From positions 1 through 54,353 of the forward strand of contig QAKV01000011.1 in NCBI GenBank assembly GCA_003343625.1: a stretch of 54,353 bases of DNA. Reading direction: 5' to 3'. The notes below the pieces were generated by a model. The model saw only the letters and a list, made by a program, of their open reading frames with translations. It was not told the origin of the DNA and ran no database searches. Shown here piece after piece: positions 54,003-54,353 of the stretch (its first letter is position 1; each line of letters opens with the position of its first letter). The position numbers and the translations under genes are program-made. This stretch comes from Clostridiales bacterium. GTDB lineage: Bacteria > Bacillota > Clostridia > Lachnospirales > Lachnospiraceae.

Positions 54003-54247
54003 CGCTTTCCTCCATAATGAGTTAGATTAGTTTGTGAAAATTATGTGAAATCGTTCCTTTGGGAACAGTTCTGGATGAAACTATTATGCTTCTATTCTTC
54101 CGGAAATGCAATAAAACGATGCAAAATTAAAAGTAAAAAAAGTATAAAATTCCATTTTTTTTACAGGAATCCTGCATTTGCAGCGAAAAATTCGCAATTG
54201 GGAAAAGGGGAGGGAAGCGGGAGACGAAAGCAGTTTGATGCGAAGAG
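54003..54247. other. Upstream region of ftsH, no gene
   Basis: A+T-rich DNA. On the minus strand a short stem GTTCC-CAAA-GGAAC lies in the ftsH leader (54050-54066). A -10-like CATAATAG at 54083 has no convincing -35. No coding frame looks real. Confidence 0.4.
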
Positions 54248-54297
54248 CGAAAAAAACACCGTTCCCAGGGCTCCTTCGTCCCCAAAAACAGTGTTTT
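54248..54297 (-). terminator. Terminator of tRNA-Lys
   Basis: On the minus strand AAAACACTG pairs with CGGTGTTTT, ending in a T-run. It starts a few nt past the tRNA 3' end. Confidence 0.65.
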
Positions 54298-54300
54298 GCG

Positions 54301-54353
54301 TGCACCGCCAGGGGCTCGAACCCTGGACACCCTGATTAAGAGTCAGGTGCTCT
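54301..54353 (-). tRNA. tRNA-Lys (CTT), partial
   Basis: The 3' two thirds of a minus-strand tRNA: D-stem end AGAGCA, anticodon arm CCTGA-CTCTTAA-TCAGG with anticodon CTT, T arm CAGGG-TTCGAGC-CCCTG, acceptor GCGGTGC and discriminator A. The 5' end lies beyond the window. Confidence 0.9.

Noticed and set aside
54045..54335. 96-codon plus-strand frame at the window end
   Set aside because: It runs antisense through the tRNA-Lys terminator and gene, and has no recognisable product.

Overview
The window looks like chromosomal DNA of a strictly anaerobic Firmicute, most likely a gut Clostridia/Lachnospiraceae-type bacterium. Strong AGGAGG-type ribosome binding sites, GTG/TTG starts, a 2Fe-superoxide reductase (desulfoferrodoxin), a LicT/BglG antiterminator with a fused PTS EIICBA, an FtsH-type protease and divergent TetR and ArsR switches all fit. 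The species cannot be named from sequence alone. Most genes are ordinary housekeeping or accessory metabolism.

Layout. 1-3.8 kb is a scarred region: a DUF4143 ATPase, an excisionase-like remnant, an ORF6N/PLD-like scrap, a palindromic repeat, a membrane protein and a truncated PEP/pyruvate-binding protein. 3.9-9.3 kb holds a URO-D-like protein, superoxide reductase, a 3'-5' exonuclease, a D,D-carboxypeptidase and trmB. 9.36-19.8 kb is a visibly A+T-richer minus-strand block and the most interesting part. In transcription order it encodes a NACHT-type STAND NTPase, a DUF218-like protein, an unrecognised 605-residue protein, an active-looking protein kinase, a metallophosphoesterase, a frameshifted Lon-like pseudo-ATPase, an M50 membrane protease and a truncated ABC exporter. 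19.9-23.1 kb holds a small autoregulated HTH/membrane-protein operon and an IbrA-IbrB pair. 23.2-29.6 kb has a HAD phosphatase, tRNA-Pro, the RAT-controlled licT-ptsG operon and a GntR/ABC-2 operon. 29.6-32.4 kb is a Cd/Zn/Pb-type efflux module with an ArsR regulator. 32.4-37.5 kb contains an ABC-F ATPase and a gamma-CA/AlkD/RlmI-like/OGG operon whose last gene ends inside a dispersed palindrome. 37.5-40.3 kb has an arsC remnant, a flavodoxin and an alcohol dehydrogenase facing a TetR gene. 40.4-48 kb has lacZ, an SGNH hydrolase, a secreted phosphatase, a YibE/F protein and an M42 peptidase. 48.2-54.4 kb has a YgjP peptidase, NagD-like and aldo-keto genes, an ftsH-marR-tauE chain and the start of a tRNA-Lys gene.

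How parts work together. The NACHT block combines a signalling NTPase with no N-terminal effector, a kinase, a phosphatase, a degenerate AAA domain and an intramembrane protease plus exporter. I read this as a possible multi-component stress, conflict or peptide-secretion system, partly decayed at its downstream end. That reading is inference from gene content and order. A structured run of four hairpins lies inside the block. Several regulatory circuits can be read directly: RAT plus terminator before licT, three TGACAC-type operators between adh and tetR, a palindrome overlapping the start region of the metal-efflux promoter, and a repeated GGAAAGT half-site around the HTH promoter.
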